From contig JAJQZP010000048.1 of NCBI GenBank assembly GCA_025403435.1, positions 765,011 to 829,010 of the forward strand: DNA of 64,000 nt. Direction: 5' to 3'. The position numbers and the translations under genes are program-made. This document shows, piece after piece, positions 11,969 through 22,013 of the stretch (positions are counted from its first letter, which is position 1; the number at the start of each line of letters is the position of its first letter). The stretch is from Artocarpus heterophyllus. Lineage: Eukaryota > Streptophyta > Magnoliopsida > Rosales > Moraceae. A model generated the notes under the pieces. The model was given only the letters and a program-made list of their open reading frames with translations, had not been told where the DNA came from and did not search any database.

Positions 11969-12182
11969 TTCACCTGGTCGGTGTTCGGCTGGGTGGACTA
12001 TGCCGAGTGGGTGAGGTCGGCTCAAAGGAAGAAGACCAAGCGACACTTAGGAGCGGGGTGAGGCGAAAAGACGCGCGGATCAGACGGGGGACGCATGTCG
12101 CGTCGTAGCCGTCTGTGCGGCTGTCAGGCGTATTAATTGCGCCTTTTGGGTTTTCGCGCTTGAATTTCCTGCTTAAAATGGC

Positions 12183-12190
12183 TATAAATA
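12183..12190 (+). promoter_or_regulatory. TATA box of the antisense gene
   Basis: TATAAATA on the plus strand, 141 bases before the ATG at 12,331 and outside the LTR. It suggests the antisense gene has its own promoter. Confidence 0.6.
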
Positions 12191-12330
12191 GGGTCCCTCC
12201 CCTCCGTAATTTGCACTTCATTTTCAAAAATTTTACAAACGAGAAATTTTGGCTGCCGAGCTTGAGTAATAGCCAAGGATTATATCAACCGAGCTACCAA
12301 GAACCCGAGCAGGTAATTTTTTGAGTGAAA

Positions 12331-14873
12331 ATGAGTGATTTGTCCGACTCACAAAACGTGGAGGTTTCATGGTCGGAAAGTAGCGGGGAGAGCAGTAGCT
12401 CTTCTTCGACTCAATCTGATGTCGAGGTGGCGTCCCAAAGACGGGAAGGGGCCAGGCGGCTGGAGCAGATCCTAAGGGTCGATTCCCAGACCGTGCCCGA
12501 GCAAGAATTTTTAAATTTGCTGGGCGGGCATAAGCTTATCAGGCCGTCCAGGGAACAAGACCCTTATACTGGGGCGGCAACAGCGGGCCCTTCTCAAGTT
12601 TTTCCAAGGGAGAGGACCGAGTTTCAAACCCATGAGGATGCTCCGAGCGCCTCTGGTCGGAATGTCGAGGCCCCCGTCCAAGTTGCAGGTGTGATTACGG
12701 TTGATGCCTCCGATGAGGAGCATGCAGCCGAGGATACGGGGGCAGAGCAGCCAGAAATGGAGCAAGAGGTCCGGGCCACCCGCGTGCGAGGCGTTACAGT
12801 ATATTGGATAAGCCGCCCTGGGCAAACCTCGGCGGCGGGTTATACAAGCGCGATCACGGAGTCGCGGTTAGAGGCCCTACGCGACGAGTATGGCATTCCG
12901 GTCGATGTGAATCTTGTCGTCCCCGGAGAGGGAGATTCACCTTTAGAGGCACCGGAGGGATTTATCACACTTTACGCCGAGTTCTTCAAGGCTGGGCTGC
13001 GTCTACCACTGCACCGTTTCCTTCATCGGGCGCTTAATGACTTTAATGTGTGCCCGGCACAATTGAACCCGAACAGCTATAGGTCGCTGATCGGGATGTA
13101 TATTTTGTGGAAGTACCACCGGAGTACTGAGATGCCGCTGGAGGCCTTCAAGCAAGTATTCAAGATGAAGAAGCTTCCTCGGCAGTCCGGCTGGTACTAC
13201 TTCACCGGCTTCAGAAAGGACTTTATTCTGGGCAACCCCGACTCGGACAAGCTGTGGAAGTACGAATGGTTTTACGTCGGGGGAAACTTTTTAGCCCGAG
13301 CCGGTGAAGCTGTCCCCAAGGATGAACAAGTACCGGGGTCATTTGAGCTGGGGAACGTCTGGACCAAGCGCCCTTGGGCACCGAGCCACGTAATAGAGGC
13401 CGTGGATGAACTGTTCGAGAAGCCCGAGTCGTCCAGACAATAGTCCTTTCTTCTGAGAAAGGACACTCTGTCCAGATACGGTTGGTTCGGGGAATCCAGC
13501 AGTCTTTCCCGAGCTTGGCGTCCTGCCCGGGAAACCGGGCAGGTTACTGTTGCCCGTCCGGGTGATGTGGATCTTCCAGGGCCAAGCACTTCCCGGTCCG
13601 GGTGGCCGACGAGGGAGCCTTCATCGTCCAATACCGAGGACTCATCCAGTGGCTCCCTCGATGCGGGGTCACCTGTAGCCGACGAGAACCTCGAGGGCGT
13701 GATTAGGCTCCTGTATCCGTCGGGCCAACTCCGGATCAGAGGTCAGCCCAAAACTTTATTTATAGTCGCCCTTTCCTCTTTTGTTTCGCCCTTCGTTTAA
13801 CTGGGATTTTCTTTGTGCAGAAATGACCGCACCGAGCTCCCGCGCTGGTAGGCTTGCCCAAATGACAACACAGAGGAAGGGCAAGGGCAAGGCCGTTGAG
13901 GCCAGCAAAAAGCGTAAGCGGACGCCAGCACCCGAGCCCCCGACATGCACCGAGAAAACCTCCACATCAGTCCAAGCCCCACCACCACCGCCAATAAGGA
14001 CCTCGTCAGAGGTCGGCCGAGTAGACGAGGCGTCCAGAGGTTCTTCCGAGGACCAACAAAGAAGGCGCCCGAACTACCGCGGCATGCTCCTCGAACGCCT
14101 CGGAGATGTGGCTCCCTCGAATGACTTCTTTATGGACATTCGGGGTGAGGACTTTCGAGACTTGTGCAACATGGCGCTCCGAACGGCAGCCTCGGTAAGT
14201 GTCTGAGCTGACCAATAGTTAAACCCCTTGTAATATCGCCGAGGATAACCCCTTGTAATTTTCACAGCTGGGCGCCGTTGTGCACATGGCGAACTCCGTC
14301 GGGGTGAGGGAGATCCACAAGGAACAAGAAAGGCACAAGAAGACCCTCTTGCTGAAGTTGGACTCCGACAGAGAGCTCGACGAGAAGAAGGGTGAACTAG
14401 ATCGGGCCAAGGAGGAGGCCCAGAAAACAAAGTCCGAGGCCGAGGACATGTTGAGGCGGCTTAAGGAGGCTGAGGATAAGGCCGCTCGGCAGGAAGAAAA
14501 AGTCGCTCGGCTAGAGGGTCGGCTAGCAACTCTACAGGCCGAGCACCACCGATTCGTAGCCGGGCTCCCCGATCAGCTGGCCGCTGCGGTCGAGGAGTTT
14601 AAGACATCCCCCGAATATACCGATCTCTACTTCGATGGAATGGTGGACCTCCGCGACCATCTGATTGAAAAGCATCCCGAGGCGGCTGCATTCGACTGGT
14701 CAGTCATTGCCGAGCCGGACCAGGGCGAGGCCGAGCAACAACGGGATGTTGAAGAGGAGGTCGTCGTTGTGGACGGTGATGACGATGGGGATGTGCAAGC
14801 TGCCGAGGGAGGCCAAGACGACAACGCAGCCGGGGACGAGACTCAGGCTGGTGATGAGACTCGGGCCGATTGA
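12331..14873 (+). CDS. Antisense gene of the Tat element: Transposase_28-like domain plus coiled coil, three exons, one internal TAG
   Basis: Predicted exons are 12,331-13,741, 13,821-14,194 and 14,268-14,873. The introns (79 and 73 bp) start GTCAGC and GTAAGT and end GTGCAG and TTCACAG. The frame is kept across both, with a split GAA codon at the first. The first exon is open except for a TAG at 13,441-13,443, after which the same frame continues. The product would be about 796 residues. It has a Ser-rich N-terminus, then a central domain (about 170-335; e.g. EGFITLYAEFFKAGLRLPLH, WYYFTGFRKDF) matching the family Pfam calls putative gypsy-type transposon (Transposase_28). A basic linker (KGKGKAVEASKKRKR) follows, then a long Glu/Lys coiled coil and an acidic tail. 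Function is unknown; nuclear location is only suggested by the basic cluster. Extra antisense ORFs are known in Tat elements. Confidence 0.75.
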
Positions 14874-14937
14874 TCCTCTGCTTTTCTCGCTTTTTGTAAT
14901 TGGGCTTGGGAGGTACCCGATTTTCTTGTACCTCCCT

Positions 14938-14947
14938 AATAAATAAA
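14938..14947 (+). terminator. Poly(A) signal of the antisense gene
   Basis: AATAAATAAA, 65 bases after the TGA of the antisense gene and on the same strand. Confidence 0.6.
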
Positions 14948-14949
14948 GT

Positions 14950-15655
14950 TAAAACTTTTTTATATCTTCCCGTTTTGCATCCACTTTTTCTTACGTGTAG
15001 TTTTATTTTTCATCCCACGTAATGTTTAAAGTTAGATACTTCTCGGGGGGTTCCCAGGCTGGGAGACAATTGACCGAGCAGAGGTAAAGGGTACAATTGT
15101 TCTCGGTTAATCTGAGTACCTCTGTCCTTAGTTAATCCGAGGACTTCTGTTCTCGGTCGTTCTGAGTAGTTACCGTTTCTGCTTAGTTATCCAAGCAAGT
15201 TTAGGTTTCTGGTCTCGGTCGGGCAGAATATAAACGGCGTATAGCTACCCTTACCCTGTTGCCCCCCATAGACTTGTTGAAGTTTTAAAGAAACTTTACA
15301 AGTATAGGACTAATCGGGCACATTAATGTGCCGAGCAACTTAAGGGTTGTCTGCATGACAGACATGATACATATACTGACTAGCCCCCCTGTCCAGTTTG
15401 ATGAGGATGACTCCCTTGATGGGGAGTCAACATCCTGTCTTCCGAGCTGGGGTTCTGGCGTCTTAGGCATAATCCTCCCTTAAAGACATTGCTCAGGCGG
15501 AATGAGTTTAGGAAAGTTGTGCTCCATTAATGTAATATTTACATTGACTTTTCCAGCCCTGCTCAGCATGTCTAGTTACAAAAGAATTGTGGCCAGAGAT
15601 CAAAAAAGGAATCTGGCGCTGATTTCTGTTCTGTCTTCTTTTTTTTTTCTCTTCT
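14950..15655. other. Spacer between antisense gene and integrase, with two extra purine tracts
   Basis: No credible coding frame. On the minus strand there are two G-runs, TATGGGGGGCAACAGG (15,256-15,270) and ACAGGGGGGCTAGTC (about 15,379-15,393). The second shares GGGGGGCTA with the true polypurine tract beside the 3' LTR. Repeated CTCGGT/TCGGTT phrases fill 15,090-15,220. Confidence 0.5.
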
Positions 15656-15659
15656 TTTT

Positions 15660-18600
15660 TCAGGAATAGAATCTTTTTAATAGCTCGGCATTCCATGGAT
15701 GCCCGAGCTGATTCCCCTCCAAATCGGTCAGCCTGTAAGTGCCTGATCGCACGACACCTTCGACTTTAAAAGGTCCTTCCCACTTCGGACCAAAGGACCC
15801 GAGACCGGGTTGTTGAACCGTGACCTTCTTCATTACTAAGTCACCAACCTGAAAGCTTCTCGGCTGAACCCGTTTGTTGTAATACCGAGCTACAACCTGA
15901 TTCCGGGCTGCATTACGAATGGATGCCCGGTTCCTTTTTTCTTCAAGTAGGTCGAGCTCGGTCATCATGAGTTTTTCATTCAGTACTTCTTCGTATTGCT
16001 CGACCCTCAAGCTCGGTAATCCAACCTCAGCTGGGATGACGATTTTTGCCCCATAAACCAGGGAGAACGGTGTCTCGCCGGTTGCAGCTCGCGCAGTTGT
16101 TCGGTATGCCCAGAGCACTTGGGGTAGTTCGTCAATCCATGCGCCCTTAAGCCCCTCGAGTTTCTTCTTGAGATTGTCTTTAATTGTCTTGTTCACGGCC
16201 TCCACCTGGCCGTTACTCTGCGGATAGCTCGAGGAAGAGTAGACTTTCTTAATGCCGAGCTTCTCACACAGATGGCGTAGACCCGAGGAGTCAAACTGCT
16301 TAGCATTGTCGGTCACGATAGTGTGCAGGATTTCAAACTGACAGACGATGTTTTTCTATACGAAGTTGGTGTACTTAGCTTCAGTCATGTTGGTGCAAGG
16401 CTCAACTTTGATCCATTTCGTCAGATAGTCGATGGCGACGATACAATATCTGAATTGTGAATGAGCCGGAGGGAGTGGTCCAATCAAGTCAATGGCCCAT
16501 TTTGCAAATGGCCACGCCGAAGTCACCGGATTTAGAGGCTCGGCGTGTGAACCTAGCATTCTAGCAAATTGCTGGCATTTGAAGCATTTCCGTGCAAAGC
16601 TCTCGCAGTCTTGCTGCATAGTAGGCCAGTAGTAACCCTGCCGCAGGCATTTCTGGGCCAAGGAGCGTCCACCGGAGTGATTGCCACAAAGGCCTTCATG
16701 AATCTCTTTCATTAAGTACTCGGCCTCCTAGGAATCCAAACATCTTAGGCATGGCGTCGTGTAGCCGCGTCGGTACAGCTTTTCCCCAATCATCGAATAT
16801 CGGGCCGAGCTGTTACGTATCCGACGTGCCTCTTCCCAATCGTCGGGTAATTCGGCTAGGGTCAGGTATCGGATGATCGGGTCCATCCACGTGCATTTCG
16901 GTTCGGCTGCCAGACTCATGACCTCCTTACTGATACTCGGTCTAGAGAGTCTTTCAATAGGAATGGACATCGGGTCTACTCCGCCTATCCCGAAGGCTAG
17001 TCGGGCAAGGACATCGGCTTCCACGTTCTCAGACCGGGGGATTTGCTTAAAAGTGTAGGACTTGAATTGTCCAAGCAACCGTTTCGCTTCTTTTAAATAT
17101 GCCGTCATTGATTCTGCTCGGGCCTGAAATCCTCCTGTGACTTGCTGCACCACTAGCATTAAGTCACTATAGACGGTCAGCAGATCAACTCTGAGGTCTC
17201 GGGCAATTCGTAATCCGGCGAGCAAAGCTTCATACTCCGCTTCGTTATTAGAGGTTTTGAAGTCGAAACGAAGGGCATAAATGACCTTATATTCGTCGGG
17301 GCTTGTTAAAATCAAGCCTGCCCCCGACCCGTCGACGCAGGTTGAGCCATCGACGTGTAGTTTCCAGTTCAGCTCCGGGGAAAGGCCTCGCTCACTGCAG
17401 CCAGCTGTATCCGGCTCCTCAACGGGTGATTTCTCCACTAAGGGAGCCACTTTTTCGGCCTCTGTAAACTCGGCAAGGAAATCCGCTAAGACTTGAGCTT
17501 TTATCGCTGTTCTCGGCACAAAATGTATATCATACTGGCCCAATTTGACCGACCACTTGGCCATCCGACCTGATGTTTTCGGGCTCTGTAAAACTTGCCG
17601 GAGAGGAAACTTGGTCGGGATCTTGACAGTATGGCCTTGGTAATACGACTGCAGCTTCAGGACCGATGTTATTAGGGCGAAGGCCAGCTTCTCCAATGAT
17701 GAATAGCGCTCCTTAGCACCTTGAAACGCGTGGCTGGTATAGTAGACGGGTCTCTGGATCCCGTTTCATCTCGGATCAACACCGAGCTAACAGCCTTCTC
17801 GGAGACAGCTAAATAGGCAGTTAGAATCTCACCGGGTAAAGGTTTGGACAGGAGCGGGGGTGTGGCTAGGTAAATTTTTAAGCCTTGAAAAGCATCCTCA
17901 CACTCCCTGCTCCACTCAAACCTCCCCTTAAGTGCCTTGAAGAAAGGGTGACACTTGTCGATAGCCCGGGAGACAAATCTTGATAGGGCGGCCACCATGC
18001 CAGTAAGCCTTTGCACGTCTTTCACTGTCTGAGGAGAATGCATGTCTATGATTGCCTGGGCCTTTGCCGGGTTCACCTCAATTCCTCGTCGGTTAACCAA
18101 AAATCTGAGGAATTTGCCGGAGCCGACGCCAAAAGCGCATTTTGCCGGGTTGAGTTTCATCCCATACTCCCGGAGAATGTCAAAGCTAGCTCTGAGGTCG
18201 GCTATGTGGTCCTTCGCTTGGACAGATTTTACTAACATGTCGTCCATGTAGACCTCCATAGTTTTCCCGATCAGCCGAGCGAACATTTTGTTGACGAGGC
18301 GTTGATAGGTAGCTCCGGCGTTCTTGAGACCAAACGGCATTACAACGTAGCAATACAAGCCCTGGTCAGTAACAAATGAGGTTTTGATTTGATCCTCTTC
18401 GGCCATTCTTATCTGATTATATCTAGAGTATGCGTCCATGAAGCTCAAGAGCTTGTGTCCGGCTATGGCATCGACGAGCTGGTCTATCTAAGGAAGTGGG
18501 AAGCAGTCCTTAGGGCAGGTCTTGTTAAGGTCGGTATAGTCGATGCAGACCCGCCACTTGCCATTCGCCTTTTTGACAAGGACGACGTTTGCCAACCATT

Positions 18601-19729
18601 CCAGATATTTGACCTCTCTAATAAACCCAGCCTTTAGTAGTTTCTGGACTTTATCGTTTATCGCGGCATATCTCTCCGGGTTGAAGGCTCTTCGTTTTTG
18701 TATCACCGGCCTGTGACCAGGTTGGACGTTAAGCTGATGACTGATGACGTTCGGATCTATGCGGGGCATGTCCTCATGAGACCATGCAAAAACATCACGG
18801 TATTCAGAAAGAAGGGATTCCAGGTCGGCCCGGATCTCAGGTTGTAACTGTGACCCAAATTGGACTGTGCGCTCTGCCTTTTCGGGGTCCAAGGAGAACG
18901 GTACTAAGTCTTCGACCGGGGTACCCCTTACCTCATCCTCGGGAAACCTGGGGTCTAGGTCTGCGAGCATCTTCGGCGTCGGATCGGTTGGGAGGTCAGT
19001 TTCATCGACTGAATATACGGCCAGGATTCCTTGTTGTTGAGCCGAGGCTGCTCGGACCGTGTTTGCATAGCAAGCCCGAGAGTCCGCCTGGGACAAGCGG
19101 ATTACTCCAACACCACCATCGGTCGGGAACTTCATTGCCAAGTGATATGTCGAAACCACGGCCTTTAATCCGTTCAGCGTTGGCCGGCCGATGATGATGT
19201 TATACTGAGAGGGTTTATCAACGACTAAAAAGTCGACCACCCGAGTGACCCTGGCAGCACCTTCTCCAAAAGTTACTGGGAGACTAACCTTCCCGGTTGC
19301 TCGGACACACTCACCCGCAAAGCCAAAAAGTGGAGTCCGGACCGAAACTAAAGGTGCGTTGCTAATCTTCAGCCTGTCAAAGGCCTGCTTAAAAAGGATG
19401 TCCGCTGAACTGCCATTGTCAATTAAGACTCGCCGTATAACATTGTTGGCGATAGGCAGTTCGCAAACCAAAGCATCGTTGTGGGGATGCATTAGTCGGT
19501 CTGCTTCCTCCTCAGTGAAAGTGATTGGGGTGTCCTCTTGGCGGCATATCTTATTGATGTGCTCGGACACGTTCATGAAGTCACCCCGTTCGACCCGCCG
19601 AGCTTCCCTGACGTAGGATCGCCGCCCATCCGATGTGTCCCCGGCAACAGGCCCGCCAAGTATCGTATGTATGATATTTGGGGGTTCCGGGGCGTTCCCA
19701 CTATCGGTCCTGGGTCGGCTTTGCACGTC
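15660..19729 (-). pseudogene. Tat pol: protease, reverse transcriptase, RNase H, second RNase H, integrase (three stops, one frameshift)
   Basis: Read right to left. The protease has VLIDNGSSADIL. Reverse transcriptase begins in WRVCIDYTDLNK and includes VMPFGLKNAGATYQRLVNKM and the catalytic VYMDDMLV. A first RNase H region follows, then a second one starting WKLHVDGSTCVDGSGAG with NNEAEYEALLAGL and VYSDLMLVVQQ. Integrase has a zinc module (H..C..CFKCQ), the catalytic Asp in WAIDLIGPLPP and IVTDNAKQFDS, and Glu in GQVEAVNKTIK. It ends at 15,660. Same-frame stops are TAG at 18,488, TAG at 16,728 and TAG at 16,356, the last where Trp is expected. A one-base frameshift near 17,755 splits RNase H: one frame ends after VLIRDETG and RPVYYTSHAFQ resumes in the next frame. 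The enzyme set is complete but not translatable as one product. Confidence 0.9.
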
Positions 19730-21322
19730 TCAGCTTGACGAGTCATTCCTTGTAGAGGTCGCCCTCAGATTTATGGCCTTCTCCACAAACTCCTGCAATA
19801 GACCTTCTCGGACCAACCTTTCTATTTGGTCCTTAAGCTGGATGCATTCTCGGGTAGCATGGCCCACATCTTGGTGGAACTTACAAAACTTTGACTGGTC
19901 ACGCTTCGCCCTAAAGCCTCGAAGCTTGGGAGGCGGTGTCAACAAATTCTTGTCGCCGACCTGGGCGAGCACCTCATCGATAGTTGCCACCAGGGGCGTG
20001 TAGTTTTGGAACTTGCCGGTCGGCCCCTTTGGCTTATCAGCTTTCTCTTTCTTCTGCTTCTTCGCATGCTCGGCACTGCCCTGCTCTGGCCCTTTTTTCT
20101 GCTTCTTCTCCTTTTTCGTCTCTCTCGAGCCAGCCTCTTCTCGTCGGCTTTTCATATACTCGGCAGCGTCCGCATGTCTTTGGACGTACCCGAGCATTTG
20201 TGAAAACGTGTTTGGCTGCTCAAAGGCCAGGGACCAGGTCAGCTTCTCGTCTCGGAGGCCCCCTACAAAAATATGTTTGAGGGTCTCGTCTTCGACGTGC
20301 TTGACCTCAAGAGCAGCCCGGATAAATCGGTTGACATAGTCCCTAACACTGTCGTCTCCTTGCTTGACGGCGTACAAGGAAGTTATTTCTTTCCTCCGCG
20401 TCCTAGTTGTAGAGAATGCGGCGGAGAAGGCGTCGGTTAAATGCCCAAAGGAAGAAATCGACCCTGGTTCGAGTCGTCGGAACCACTGCCAAGCAGGGCC
20501 TGTAAGGGTGAGCGAGAAAGCTTTGCACATTGCAGCATCACTGGCATTCTGCAACAGCATGTGCCTGCGAAAGAGTTCGGCATGCTCATCTGCGTCGGTG
20601 GCCCCATCGTAAGACTTGATTTGTGGGACCTTAAACTTCGGCGGCATGGGTGCCCGCATTATGTGATCTGGGAAGGGCTGATCCTGAGCCCCGATCTCAT
20701 CCAAACCAAACCTGCAATTGCGGATCTCATCGATCTGTCGCTGCAGCACTCAGAACTGGCGACTATTCGTGTCTTCGGGCAGTTCGACCCGATAGGGTAC
20801 TCCGCCCTCAGCACGGCCTCCAGCTCTGCCTTGGCGATTTCTGTTAATCCCTCGGTATCCAAGCCGATCAAACACCGAGGCTCTGGAACCTTGTGGTGAA
20901 GGGACACGGTGTGGTTGACGTCCCATCTGATGTTCATGAACCAGTCTATTGTCAAGCAGGGGCCCTCTGGTGGATCCCGAAGACTGCTCTGATCGATCCT
21001 CCCAATTGGTGGCGCTCTGCTCATGCCGATCCCCTGCCTGGTCAACCTGGGCAGGGGGTGGCGGTTCCGGTGCAGCTTGCTGTTGAGCTTGTGCAAGCTG
21101 CCGAGTTAAGATCCGAACTGCATCTGTAAGCTCCCAGATCGGATCTTGTGCAGCTCGGGCTTGCACCGACTCGGCTCTTGCTGCGCTTCCTTGCCCTCTG
21201 GACCGAGATCTGGCGGTCCGAGGACGACCGCTGGGCCATTCTGTAGCCGATTGCTTGTGTCTGGCATCGCTCGACTCCTGACGTTGGACGGTACTATCTC
21301 TTGCGTTACCTCGTGTTGTCAT
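19730..21322 (-). pseudogene. Tat gag (one internal TGA), in the same frame as pol
   Basis: The first ATG after the primer-binding site is at 21,322 (MTTRGNARDS). The frame runs to TGA at 19,732-19,730 with one internal TGA at 20,752-20,750. The central part is a retrotransposon gag domain (HAELFRRHMLLQNASDAAMC, LTGPAWQWFRRL, AVKQGDDSVRDYVNRFI). A Lys/Glu-rich segment and a terminal Cys-His cluster (CKFHQDVGHATREC) follow. This is the capsid/nucleocapsid precursor. After the final TGA the very next codon continues in pol without a frame change, so gag and pol are one frame separated by a single stop. Confidence 0.87.
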
Positions 21323-21365
21323 TTCGGAAGTCCGAGGTACAATAACTTGGATTGGGGCGTGTTCT

Positions 21366-21383
21366 GCCCTCCTTCTAGCGCCA
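21366..21383 (-). other. Primer-binding site of the Tat element
   Basis: Minus-strand TGGCGCTAGAAGGAGGGC begins three bases inside the 5' LTR. It starts with the TGG that pairs with a tRNA CCA end. I did not identify the tRNA. Confidence 0.7.
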
Positions 21384-21386
21384 AAA

Positions 21387-22008
21387 TATTGATGCTTACC
21401 GCTGTCCGGTGTCGGATCAACACCCACGTGTGACTACACACCTTCTGACCTCCTCTTAAGCTTGCCCCTGGTCGGGAATGAGTACCTGCGAGAGGGATGA
21501 TTCGGAGAAATGGGGTTAGTCAATAGACAATGGCTCTCCGATGCTCAAGGCAAGTATAGCTCGGCAGAGGTCGGCAGCTAATTAAGTGTGAAGAGGTCTC
21601 TCTCTCTAAAACGTCATAAATGCATCCTATTTATAGGCCACCAGCTGGATCGGGTGCAAGATGGGTTTTACCCATTACACAGGTGTCACATCAAAGTGTA
21701 TCAAGCAATAAGTGACAAGTGTCGTGTCCATTGTCCAATGGATTGGACTCTATCGGACGGCAGCACGTCTGCCTGGTGTTGGCCTACAAGGATGGGTAGT
21801 GATGTATTATGATGAATAGCATGGCCCGGCCCGAGCTACTGTACATCCCTGAGGTGGCAGCCTTCTTGGGGGTGTGCCCTCAGATAAATGGAAGGCACCT
21901 CGGGAAGAAGCATAAGTCGTCGGGTCGGGCGGTAGCCTATGTCTGTCGAACTGAGTTGCCGACCACCAAGTTAGTGTCCTCGGTGCGGCGCCGAGCTTAC
22001 CCTCAACA
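21387..22008 (-). repeat. 5' LTR of the Tat element
   Basis: 622 bp. The inner end reads TATTGA instead of TGTTGA. The minus-strand TATA box TATAAATA at 21,628-21,635 would drive the genomic transcript. Confidence 0.93.
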
Positions 22009-22013
22009 CCTGT
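22009..22013. repeat. Target-site duplication CCTGT, right copy
   Basis: Matches 11,330-11,334 exactly. Confidence 0.92.

Larger units (their letters stand above)
11335..22008 (-). mobile_element. Complete Tat-type Ty3/gypsy LTR retrotransposon (minus strand) with an antisense gene
   Basis: A 10,674-bp element flanked by CCTGT at 11,330-11,334 and 22,009-22,013. The LTRs are 622 bp each (11,335-11,956 and 21,387-22,008), starting TGTTGA (TATTGA in one) and ending TCAACA. In sense order (right to left) it has 5' LTR, primer-binding site, gag, protease, reverse transcriptase, RNase H, a second RNase H, integrase, a spacer, an opposite-strand gene, polypurine tract and 3' LTR. A hand count gives 14 differences in 622 LTR bases (13 transitions). 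The presence of a second RNase H and an extra antisense ORF points to the Tat lineage. Coding frames carry several stops and one frameshift, so this copy is probably not autonomous. Confidence 0.93.
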
